Shown: in pieces, positions 1 through 5,797 of the stretch
Position numbering within the stretch: the stretch's first letter is position 1
Layout of the letters: every line of letters starts with the position of its first letter
Source of the DNA: Verrucomicrobiales bacterium
Lineage (GTDB): Bacteria; Verrucomicrobiota; Verrucomicrobiia; Verrucomicrobiales; DEV007
Assembly: GCA_023253615.1 (NCBI GenBank)
Contig: JALRFZ010000355.1
Location: 1 to 5,797 of the forward strand
Length of the DNA stretch: 5,797 nt
Reading direction: 5' to 3'
The notes under the pieces: generated by a model
What the model saw: the letters and a program-made list of their open reading frames with translations, nothing else
The model's database searches: none
What the model was told of the DNA's origin: nothing
Position numbers and translations under genes: made by a program

Positions 1-2
1 TC

Positions 3-623
3 AATCCCTACGAGTTGATTCTCCGACACGGGGATCGCCTGCCTCATTGGGAGCAAGCGGGAGCAACCTACTTCCTCACTTTCCGCCTCGCTGACTCCAC
101 TCCCCAAAGTGAACTCAAACGCTGGAAAGAAGAACGCGAGGAATGGCTTGTCGTGCATCCGGAGCCATGGTCGGAAGAAGTTGAAACCGCTTACCACCGG
201 ATCTTCTCCGCACGTGTCGATCGTTATCTCGATGCCGGGATGGGTTCTTGCTTACTTCGCGAGAGAAACGTTGCGGAGGCCTTTGCTGAAACTCTGCTGC
301 CGCATCACGAAATCCGTTTCTTGCTTCATTCGTTCGTGGTCATGCCAAACCACGTTCATTTGCTCGTCACCCTGAACCTGACGGATACTCTGCCGGAGAT
401 GGTGAAGATTTGGAAAGGCACGTCGGCGCGAACGATTGGCAAGACCACCAGCAATGGAGGAAAGCTATGGCAGCGAGACTACTTCGACCGCTTTGTGCGT
501 GACGAGGACCATTTCTTTCGGGTTGCCCGTTACATCCGGGAAAATCCCGTGAAAGCCCGGCTTCCCGAAGCGGAGTATTTGCTCTGGGAATCGGACGCCG
601 TGATCCATCTGCTCACGGAATGA
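3..623 (+). CDS. REP-associated tyrosine transposase (RAYT, Y1_Tnp family), 5' end outside window
   Basis: Single-strand DNA transposase-like protein of the IS200/IS605-related RAYT group, whose members bind and nick REP palindromes. Counting from the TTG at position 15 (202 residues), the early PHWEQAGATYFLTFRLADS block is typical of the family. The HUH metal-binding motif is in MPNHVHLLV (residues 110-118, His113 and His115). LWQRDYFDRFVRDEDHF (151-167) and RYIRENPVKARL (172-183) complete the usual C-terminal core. Tyr173 in the last block is the likely nucleophile, by family analogy. The reading frame is open to the left edge (codons for Asn-Pro-Tyr-Glu precede the TTG), and family members normally have a similar short lead-in. 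I therefore treat the true start as upstream and the TTG as only an alternative. No frameshift or internal stop is visible, so the gene looks intact. Sampled stretches are roughly half G+C, lower than the large gene downstream. A REP-like palindrome lies just after the stop. Family call is firm; activity is unknown. Confidence 0.9.
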   Translation, partial: NPYELILRHGDRLPHWEQAGATYFLTFRLADSTPQSELKRWKEEREEWLVVHPEPWSEEVETAYHRIFSARVDRYLDAGMGSCLLRERNVAEAFAETLLPHHEIRFLLHSFVVMPNHVHLLVTLNLTDTLPEMVKIWKGTSARTIGKTTSNGGKLWQRDYFDRFVRDEDHFFRVARYIRENPVKARLPEAEYLLWESDAVIHLLTE

Positions 624-639
624 AACGACGCCAACCGCC

Positions 640-663
640 GGGCGACAGGAATGTCGCCCCTCC
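640..663 (-). repeat. REP-like palindrome with GGAG head, next to the RAYT gene
   Basis: On the minus strand the tetranucleotide GGAG (663-660) directly abuts a perfect 8-bp inverted repeat: left arm GGGCGACA (659-652), loop TTCC (651-648), right arm TGTCGCCC (647-640). A short G-rich head touching a palindrome is the described structure of REP elements bound by RAYT proteins. It lies 16 bp after the RAYT stop, where family members usually keep a cognate copy. It could also act as an mRNA 3'-end hairpin for the RAYT transcript, but no T-run follows. The structure is read directly; the functional link is inference. Confidence 0.7.
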
Positions 664-752
664 TTGATCCCCCCGATTCCGACACAAACCTTGCCGTTCC
701 TCACGCGACTTTCGGCGTGCGCCGGAGTTCAAAACCCGTCATCTTTCCTTTT

Positions 753-821
753 ATGAAATCCCCCCTTGGTCTTCTCTCGCTGCTCTTCGCGGTCTTCCTG
801 GCCTCCTTGCCCTCGTTCGCA
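753..821 (+). other. Signal peptide coding segment (Sec type)
   Basis: The first 23 codons from ATG 753 encode a basic Lys2, a long hydrophobic run rich in Leu, Phe and Ala, and a small-residue end SFA before EEG. This fits signal peptidase I cleavage. No lipobox cysteine is present, so release into the periplasm or export is likelier than lipid anchoring. It is the strongest argument for this start codon. Confidence 0.8.
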
Positions 822-3800
822 GAAGAGGGCTTCACCGAACTCTTCAACGGCAAGGACCTCACCGGCTGGGACGGCAATCCCGAACTTTGGTCGGTCGAGG
901 ACGGAGCCATCACCGGCAAGACGAAGGGTCCCGACCACCTCGCCTACAACCAATTCCTCATCTGGCGCGGAGGAACGCTCAAAAACTTCGAGCTTCGCGT
1001 GAAGGTCAAGGTCACGGGTGACAACAACAGCGGCATCCAATACCGCTCGAAGGAACTGCCGGAGAACGGGCAGTGGTCCATCGGCGGTTACCAATGCGAC
1101 GTTCACCCCGCCGCTCCGAACAACGCCATGGTCTACCACGAGCGCGGCCGCGGAATCGTCGCGCAGAACGGCCAGACCGTCGTGGTCGATCCCCAGGCGA
1201 AGAAGTGGCTCACCGGCGACCGCGATCCCGTCGCCGTGGACATCGCGGAATGGAACGAATACACCATCATCGCCAAGGGCAATCACCTCGTCCATCAGAT
1301 CAACGGCAAGCTAGCGATGGAGCTGCATGATTTCGACGAAGCGGGACGCGCGCTCGAAGGTCTCCTCGCCTTCCAGGTGCACCGCGGTCCAGCCATGACG
1401 GTACAAATCAAAGATGTCCGTCTCAAGGTGCTGCCCGATGGAGGGGTGACGCCCTTCTCCAAAGCCGATCTACCGAACGACGCGCAGGAAATCATGCCTC
1501 CGGCTCCGAAAGCGAAGGGCAAGGCGAAAGAGGCACCCAAGGCCGCGAAAGCAAAAGGGAAGGAAAAAGGCAAGTCCCCCAGCCCTCCCCGTCAGGCCGG
1601 GGTCGGACCCGCCATCGGGGAAAACATCGCCACGCCCGTGTCACGGATCAAGGCGCCCGAGGGTTTCCAGGTCGAGTTGCTCTACTCCGTGCCAGGGGCT
1701 GAGTTGGGCTCGTGGGTCGCGCTCTGCACCGATGACAAAGGCCGCATCTATGCGAGCGATCAATACGGAGGGCTCTACCGTTTCCCCGCTCCCGCCGCGG
1801 GCCAGCCGCTCGATCCGAATGCCGTCGAAAAAGTGCCCGCCGAAATCCGCGCGGTGAACGGGATGCATTTCGTCGATGGCGCCCTTTATGTCGGCGTGAA
1901 CGACTACGAGCAGAAGATCTCGAGCGGCTTCTACAAGCTGACCGACAGCGACGGCGACGACCAGCTCGACAAGGTCGAAACGCTCCGCGAGATGGATTCG
2001 AAGGGCGACCACGGCGTCCACGCCGTCGTTCCCGTGCCCGGCAGCGAAGACTTCTACCTGATCTGCGGCAACAACACGATTCCGGTCGAAGCCGATCCCG
2101 CCTCGCCCGTGCCGGCGATCTGGGGCGAGGATCACCTTCTCCCCCGCATGCCCGACGGCCGCGGCCACAACCGTCACGTCCTCGCGCCCGGCGGCATCAT
2201 CTATCGCGTCTCTCGCGACGGGAAAAACTTCTCCCGGATCGCCTCGGGCTTCCGCAACATCTACGACGCCTCGGTCAATCACGCGGGCGAGCTCTTCACC
2301 TACGACGCGGACATGGAGTATGACTTCAACACGCCCTGGTATCGCCCGACCCGCGTGAACCACGTCGTCAGCGGCGGTGAATTCGGCTGGCGCAACGGAG
2401 CCGGCAAGTATCCCGAGTTTTATCCCGACAACCTGCCCGCCACCATCAACATCGGCCCCGGATCGCCCACCGGCACGACCTTCGGCTACGGTGCCAAGTT
2501 CCCCGCCAAATACCAGAACGCCCTCTACATCCTCGACTGGAGCTGGGGCAAGATCTATGCCGTGAACCTCGAGGCGAAGGGCGCTAGCTACACCGGGGTG
2601 AAGGAGGATTTCATCTCCGGCGCTCCGCTCCCCGTCACCGACGCCTTCATCCATCCGCAGGACGGCGCCATGTATTTCGCGATCGGCGGACGGCGCGTCC
2701 AGTCCGGTCTCTATCGTGTCACCTACACCGGCAGCGAGTCCACTGCCGCCGCCGCGCCTGACAAAACCCTCACCGCGGACGCGAAACTGCGGCACGAGCT
2801 GGAGACCTATCACGGCAAACCCGATCCGAAGGCGATCGACGCCGCGTGGCCCCATCTTTCCCACCCTGACCGTCACATCCGCTGGGCCGCGCGCACCGCG
2901 ATCGAGCATCAGCCCATCGCCACGTGGAAGGACAAAGCCCTTTCCGAGACCGATCCGGCGAAGCAGGTCGAGGCGCTCCTCGCCCTTGCCCGCGTCGGCG
3001 GCATCGACCCCTATCATCGAGTCCCCGCGAAACCGCTCGGCGTTCCCGCGGGTGAGCCGGCGATCAAAGCCTCTCCGCTGCCCGAGGGGGCCACGCCGAC
3101 TCCGCCGGTCGATACCGCGCTGCGCGACGCGATCCTGAACGCTCTCATCGCGGTGGATTTTGCCGCGCTTTCCCCCGAGGTCCAGGCGACGCTCGTCCGC
3201 ACCGTGCAGATCACGCTGAACCGCTTCGACGGCGCGGGCGACCTGGGCGATGAGCTGATCGCCGACCTCGATCCCGCCTTCCCCGCGAAATCCTTCCCGC
3301 TGAACTGGCTCCTCTGCGAGACCCTCGCTTATCTCCAGTCGCCCAACATTGCGGCCGAGGGCATTGCCCTTCTCAACGAGGCTGTTTCCCAGGAAGAGCA
3401 GCTCGAATACGCCCGCAGCCTGCGTTTCGTGACAACCGGGTGGAACAAGGAACTGCGCACCGCCTACCTCGAGTGGTTCCTCAAGGCCGCGAATTACCGG
3501 GGTGGGGCGAGCTTCGAGAAGTTCATCGAATTCATCCGCAACGACGCCCTCGCCACCTTCACCGAGGCGGAAAAGACGGAGCTCTCCGAGCTGATCTCGA
3601 AGAAACCCGAGCGGAAATCGGCAATCGAAAATCTCGGCGCGGTCTTCGCGGGACGCACCCCGACGATGTGGACGCTCGAGGAACTCAGCAAGGCCGCCGA
3701 GACCGGCATGAGCGGACGCAATTTCGGGAACGGCCGCAAGATGTTCGCCGCCGCGGCATGCTATGCCTGCCATCGCTTCGGTGACGGCGGCGGCATGAAC

Positions 3801-4163
3801 GGTCCCGACCTTACCGGAGCGGGAGGACGGTATTCCCCGCACGATTTCCTCGACCAGATCATCAACCCGAGCAAGGAGATCAACGAGCAGTTCGCCCCCG
3901 TCGTTGTGACCCTGAACGACGGTTCCGTCGTCAGCGGCGTCGTCGTGAATCTCAGCGGCGACAGCGTCACGCTGAATACCGACCTCACCGATCCGAACCA
4001 ACGCACCAACGTCGACCGCAAGACGGTGAAGAGCATGGAAGTCTCCAAGGTTTCCCCGATGCCCCCGATGCTGCTCGCGATGCTGACGAAAGAGGAAGTC
4101 CTCGATCTCGTCGCGTATGTCCTGAGTGGTGGAAACGCCGAGGACGCGATGTTCAAAAAGTGA
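753..4163 (+). CDS. Secreted DUF1080 / PVC dehydrogenase-like propeller / cytochrome c fusion protein
   Basis: Exported 1136-residue multidomain protein, probably acting on sugars outside the cytoplasm. Residues 1-23 are a Sec signal peptide (MKSPLGLL, hydrophobic core, cleavage near SFA|EEG). Residues 26-226 are DUF1080 (Pfam name 3-keto-disaccharide hydrolase; laminarinase-like fold), with FNGKDLTGWDG, NNSGIQYRS, GGYQCDVHP, EWNEYTIIAKG and LLAFQVHRGP. Residues 247-282 form a Lys/Ala/Pro-rich linker. Residues 300-658 match the Pirellula/Verrucomicrobium membrane-bound dehydrogenase-like propeller: PEGFQVELL, the acidic loop DSDGDDQLD (398-406, possible Ca site), GFRNIYDASV and GGEFGWR (541-547), resembling PQQ sugar dehydrogenases. 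Residues 675-960 are HEAT-like helices with a Pro-rich insertion near 756-787. Residues 985-1125 are the PVC heme-binding domain, with CYACH (Cys1003, Cys1006, His1007) and a likely Met ligand in SPMP (Met1103). I chose ATG 753 because it starts the signal peptide. An in-frame ATG at 651 would add 34 residues read through a REP palindrome. No clear Shine-Dalgarno or promoter is visible. Substrate and the PQQ cofactor are inferred, not shown. Confidence 0.9.
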   Translation: MKSPLGLLSLLFAVFLASLPSFAEEGFTELFNGKDLTGWDGNPELWSVEDGAITGKTKGPDHLAYNQFLIWRGGTLKNFELRVKVKVTGDNNSGIQYRSKELPENGQWSIGGYQCDVHPAAPNNAMVYHERGRGIVAQNGQTVVVDPQAKKWLTGDRDPVAVDIAEWNEYTIIAKGNHLVHQINGKLAMELHDFDEAGRALEGLLAFQVHRGPAMTVQIKDVRLKVLPDGGVTPFSKADLPNDAQEIMPPAPKAKGKAKEAPKAAKAKGKEKGKSPSPPRQAGVGPAIGENIATPVSRIKAPEGFQVELLYSVPGAELGSWVALCTDDKGRIYASDQYGGLYRFPAPAAGQPLDPNAVEKVPAEIRAVNGMHFVDGALYVGVNDYEQKISSGFYKLTDSDGDDQLDKVETLREMDSKGDHGVHAVVPVPGSEDFYLICGNNTIPVEADPASPVPAIWGEDHLLPRMPDGRGHNRHVLAPGGIIYRVSRDGKNFSRIASGFRNIYDASVNHAGELFTYDADMEYDFNTPWYRPTRVNHVVSGGEFGWRNGAGKYPEFYPDNLPATINIGPGSPTGTTFGYGAKFPAKYQNALYILDWSWGKIYAVNLEAKGASYTGVKEDFISGAPLPVTDAFIHPQDGAMYFAIGGRRVQSGLYRVTYTGSESTAAAAPDKTLTADAKLRHELETYHGKPDPKAIDAAWPHLSHPDRHIRWAARTAIEHQPIATWKDKALSETDPAKQVEALLALARVGGIDPYHRVPAKPLGVPAGEPAIKASPLPEGATPTPPVDTALRDAILNALIAVDFAALSPEVQATLVRTVQITLNRFDGAGDLGDELIADLDPAFPAKSFPLNWLLCETLAYLQSPNIAAEGIALLNEAVSQEEQLEYARSLRFVTTGWNKELRTAYLEWFLKAANYRGGASFEKFIEFIRNDALATFTEAEKTELSELISKKPERKSAIENLGAVFAGRTPTMWTLEELSKAAETGMSGRNFGNGRKMFAAAACYACHRFGDGGGMNGPDLTGAGGRYSPHDFLDQIINPSKEINEQFAPVVVTLNDGSVVSGVVVNLSGDSVTLNTDLTDPNQRTNVDRKTVKSMEVSKVSPMPPMLLAMLTKEEVLDLVAYVLSGGNAEDAMFKK
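3723..4127 (+). other. C-terminal heme-binding domain (PVC-type cytochrome c) segment
   Basis: Codons of about residues 991-1125 of the large protein. One CxxCH motif (CYACH, residues 1003-1007) would attach a single c-type heme. It is followed by the family blocks GPDLTGAGGRYSPHDFLDQI and INPSKEINEQF, a small beta segment (VVTLNDGSVVSGVVVNLSGD), and then SPMPPMLLAMLTKEEVLDLV, where Met1103 is the probable sixth ligand. In family members this domain is thought to carry electrons from the propeller domain; the acceptor is unknown. The other cysteines of the protein (116, 325, 438, 855) are not in heme motifs. Confidence 0.85.
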
Positions 4164-4176
4164 ATGAACTAGATGT

Positions 4177-4187
4177 GGTGGGACACC
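4177..4187. other. Small hairpin between convergent genes
   Basis: GGTG (4177-4180), loop GGA and CACC (4184-4187) form a short stem in the 28-bp gap between the stop of the large gene (4163) and the stop of the membrane-protein gene on the other strand (4192). A flanking T-G wobble could add one pair. There is no T-run on either strand, so this is at best a weak bidirectional transcript-end structure. It lacks the G(G/T)AG head of the two REP-like elements. Confidence 0.25.
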
Positions 4188-4191
4188 GATT

Positions 4192-4581
4192 CTACTTTCC
4201 GGTGCCCAAATCCGTTCGCGATACTTCGGGTTTTGGATCTTGTTCACTCTTTAGCACCGCTTCCTGAGCCAGGAGTAGTAAAAATCGGTCTCGTGGATTG
4301 GGGACGACGCATCTGTAGGCAATGAGGACGAAGATAATGGGAACGCCTACCGAAGTCATCTCCAGGATCCACGACGAATCCAATCCTACGTCGGCACGCT
4401 GCCTTCCAACCGAAAAATACGCAACCCACGTGGCAATGGCGAGAAGGAGAAATACCAAGGCAGTGCCACGTCTTGGAACTGCCCTGAGTCGCAGTTGCTC
4501 GATCATCGCAGCGCGAATCCCGCGTGCTTCCCGATTCTTCCGAATGGCCTCCAGCAATTCTTCGTCATCGAGTTCGCTCAT
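4192..4581 (-). CDS. Hypothetical small membrane protein with two transmembrane segments
   Basis: A 129-residue protein of no family I recognise. The N-terminus is acidic then basic and probably helical (MSELDDEELLEAI, then an Arg/Lys-rich stretch to about residue 38). Two hydrophobic segments follow: roughly 41-56 (LVFLLLAIATWVAYF) and 74-90 (LEMTSVGVPIIFVLIAY). The C-terminal tail of about 40 residues is charged and cytosol-like (NPRDRF through SEQDPKPEVSRTDLGTGK). The frame is open further up to 4647, but those 22 codons read through a REP-like palindrome and overlap the sulfatase stop, so ATG 4581 is preferred. No clear ribosome binding site precedes it. Sampled stretches are about 50-53% G+C, clearly poorer than the large gene, which hints at a different history. 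It lies 40 bp after the sulfatase gene on the same strand, but the palindrome between them makes co-transcription uncertain. Existence is likely from the coherent membrane topology; function unknown. Confidence 0.6.
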   Translation of the reverse strand: MSELDDEELLEAIRKNREARGIRAAMIEQLRLRAVPRRGTALVFLLLAIATWVAYFSVGRQRADVGLDSSWILEMTSVGVPIIFVLIAYRCVVPNPRDRFLLLLAQEAVLKSEQDPKPEVSRTDLGTGK

Positions 4582-4593
4582 GCCGGTTGGAGA

Positions 4594-4616
4594 GTAGAAG
4601 CGGCGTCCCGCCGCTT
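4594..4616 (+). repeat. REP-like palindrome with GTAG head
   Basis: On the plus strand GTAG (4594-4597) directly abuts a perfect 8-bp inverted repeat: left arm AAGCGGCG (4598-4605), loop TCC (4606-4608), right arm CGCCGCTT (4609-4616). Head, arm length and loop match the layout of the palindrome at 640-663, although the stem sequence differs. GTAG is the classic REP head in other bacteria. It sits in the 40-bp gap between the sulfatase stop and the start of the small membrane-protein gene. It may also protect or end the sulfatase mRNA, but on that strand no T-run follows the stem. Confidence 0.65.
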
Positions 4617-4621
4617 TTGCG

Positions 4622-5797
4622 TTAGTTCTTCTTCGCCTTCTTGCCACCCTTCGCCTTCGGGGCCTCGTCCTTCGGCGGCACGAGCCCGTCGTCAGGCTGA
4701 TCCCACATCCGCCAGGGATCGTCGTGCTTGCGCATTTCCTCGAGGAGGAGCGTCTTCATCTCGGCGAGTTTGCCGGCGTATTTCGGGTCCCCGGCGAGGT
4801 CGCGCTGATTCTCCGAGGGTTTCACGCCGGTAAGGGCGACAACCGCAGGATCCTGGTGTTGTGTCAGGAACTCGTCTGGGTTCTCGGCGAGGTTGAAAAG
4901 CTGCGTCTCGCGGACCTTGCCATCGAGCACGTCGTATTGGATCAGCTTCCAATCGCCCTTCCGGACACTGCGCATGCCCGGTTTCGTGCCGCCGTTGTAG
5001 ACGCCATAGAGCGTGTCGCGGACGGCCTTCTTTTCACCCGTGAGAACCGGTTTGAAACTGAGCCCCTCGTTCGTCGCCGGGGCGGGAATCCCGGCGAGAT
5101 CGCAGAAGGTCGCGAGCGTGTCGAGCAAGTAAATGTTCCCCTCGGCCCGGGTACCGGGTTGGATCCCCGGTCCTTTCACAAGATAGGGCACACGCCAGGA
5201 ATGCTCATAGAGATTCTGCTTCCCCATCAGGGCATGGCGTCCGATCGCGATGCCGTGATCGGAGGTGTAGATAATGTAGGTGTTCTCCAGCTCGCCCATC
5301 GCCTCGAGCCGCTCGAGGACACGGCCGATCTGGAGGTCGATGTTCTCGACGCAGGCATACTCGCGCCCGACCTCGTTGCGGATCGTCACCGCGTCGCGAT
5401 TTTTCCAGACGCCGCTCACCGCGACTTCGTCGCGCAGGTCGGGATGACCGTGGTGGAAGGGATATTCCGGCAGCCAGTTGCGCGGCAGAGGCGGCGCCAA
5501 GGGATTCGCCGGGGGCAGGCTGTTCTCATCGGCGTGATTCACCACGCCGTATTTCGCCAAGAGCTCGGGCGTGCCATCGCGGGTGTCGTGGGGATGGGAA
5601 AAGCCGAAGTAGATGAAGAAGGGATCGGCGTCCTTCGTCTCCTCGCGCGTTTTCAGAAAGTTGAGGACCTGTTCCGCGTGCCAGGCACTGCCCGACTCGG
5701 CATCGCCACCGCGCTTCGAGGCATCGTGCCGCACGGTGAATTCCTTGTTCGCCGCTTCGTAGCTGTTACCCTGCTTGCAGGTGCGCATCGTGTCGTA
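4622..5797 (-). CDS. Sulfatase (alkaline-phosphatase superfamily), C-terminal part; 5' end outside window
   Basis: Hydrolyses a sulfate ester, probably on a glycan or small organic sulfate, likely after export. About 391 residues are visible, and the frame is open to the right edge (Tyr-Asp-Thr precede the Met codon at 5788-5786), so that Met is internal. Numbering from it: FFIYFGFSHPHDTR (57-70) is a conserved strand with active-site His residues, YIIYTSDHGIAIGRHALMGK (171-190) carries the metal-binding Asp177-His178 pair and the active-site Lys190, and EHSWRVPYLVKGPGI (195-209) follows. The C-terminal subdomain includes VRKGDWKLIQYD and LFNLAENPDEF, the usual end of family-S1 sulfatases. 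The N-terminal C-x-P/A-S-R formylglycine signature would lie outside the window, so catalytic competence cannot be judged. The last 15 or so residues (EAPKAKGGKKAKKN) are a basic tail resembling the linker in the large protein. The gene is convergent with the large fusion gene. Family is certain; substrate and subfamily are not assigned. Confidence 0.9.
   Translation of the reverse strand, partial: YDTMRTCKQGNSYEAANKEFTVRHDASKRGGDAESGSAWHAEQVLNFLKTREETKDADPFFIYFGFSHPHDTRDGTPELLAKYGVVNHADENSLPPANPLAPPLPRNWLPEYPFHHGHPDLRDEVAVSGVWKNRDAVTIRNEVGREYACVENIDLQIGRVLERLEAMGELENTYIIYTSDHGIAIGRHALMGKQNLYEHSWRVPYLVKGPGIQPGTRAEGNIYLLDTLATFCDLAGIPAPATNEGLSFKPVLTGEKKAVRDTLYGVYNGGTKPGMRSVRKGDWKLIQYDVLDGKVRETQLFNLAENPDEFLTQHQDPAVVALTGVKPSENQRDLAGDPKYAGKLAEMKTLLLEEMRKHDDPWRMWDQPDDGLVPPKDEAPKAKGGKKAKKN

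Noticed and set aside
702..719. CACGC / GCGTG inverted repeat upstream of the large gene
   Set aside because: Only 5 perfect base pairs (7 with a bulge), no G(G/T)AG head and no T-run. Not enough to call a regulator site or terminator.
660..752. Sigma-70 type promoter for the large gene
   Set aside because: TTG-containing -35-like hexamers occur (664 and 691) but no convincing -10 at proper spacing, and no Shine-Dalgarno before ATG 753. Not supportable.
729..1295. 188-codon minus-strand frame under the DUF1080 region
   Set aside because: Val/Asp/Gly-rich translation without motifs, lying fully opposite well-conserved DUF1080 codons; a shadow.
1641..4247. Very long open frame (868 codons) on the minus strand, antisense to the large gene
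   Set aside because: Its translation shows no family motifs and mirrors the codon bias of the G+C-rich sense gene, which has unmistakable domains throughout. Long antisense frames are expected in such sequence.
4322..4597. Plus-strand 91-codon frame opposite the small membrane protein
   Set aside because: Low-complexity Ser/Arg-rich translation with no topology or motif. The opposite strand gives two clean hydrophobic segments, so that strand is preferred.
4594..4620. Rho-independent terminator at the second palindrome
   Set aside because: Only a short T run (TTTT, partly in the stem) follows on the plus strand, where no gene ends, and none follows on the sulfatase strand. The GTAG head makes a REP-like reading better.
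1..5797. CRISPR array, tRNA, rRNA or attachment sites
   Set aside because: No regularly spaced direct repeats, cloverleaf-like segments or rRNA-like sequence were seen on either strand.

Overview
The window reads as a bacterial chromosome segment from the Planctomycetes-Verrucomicrobia-Chlamydiae (PVC) group, most likely Verrucomicrobiota. The main evidence is a very large secreted protein that joins a DUF1080 domain, the 'Pirellula/Verrucomicrobium' type dehydrogenase-like propeller and the matching heme-binding domain. A secreted-type sulfatase and a REP-associated transposase next to short palindromes fit the same group. No ribosomal, tRNA or housekeeping marker is present, so the assignment rests on protein-family style alone.

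Layout. Positions 3-623 (+) hold a RAYT-type (Y1 transposase family) gene that enters from the left edge. A REP-like palindrome follows 16 bp after its stop (640-663). Positions 753-4163 (+) encode a 1136-residue exported multidomain protein: signal peptide, DUF1080, Lys/Ala/Pro-rich linker, beta-propeller, helical repeats and a single-heme domain. It meets a short gene for a two-helix membrane protein head to head (4192-4581, -). A second REP-like palindrome (4594-4616) separates that gene from the 3' part of a sulfatase gene (4622-5797, -), which runs off the right edge. No gene-free stretch exceeds 300 bases.

How the parts may work together. The large protein and the sulfatase both look like exported tools for breaking down complex or sulfated glycans. 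The DUF1080-propeller-heme architecture suggests an enzyme that oxidises a sugar, passes electrons to a heme and cleaves the oxidised glycoside on one chain; this is inference. The two genes are convergent, so they are neighbours rather than one operon. The RAYT and the two palindromes form a separate mobile or domesticated repeat system. Each palindrome consists of a G(G/T)AG head directly abutting an 8-bp inverted repeat with a TTCC or TCC loop, which is the classic REP layout. No CRISPR array, tRNA, rRNA or clear riboswitch was seen.
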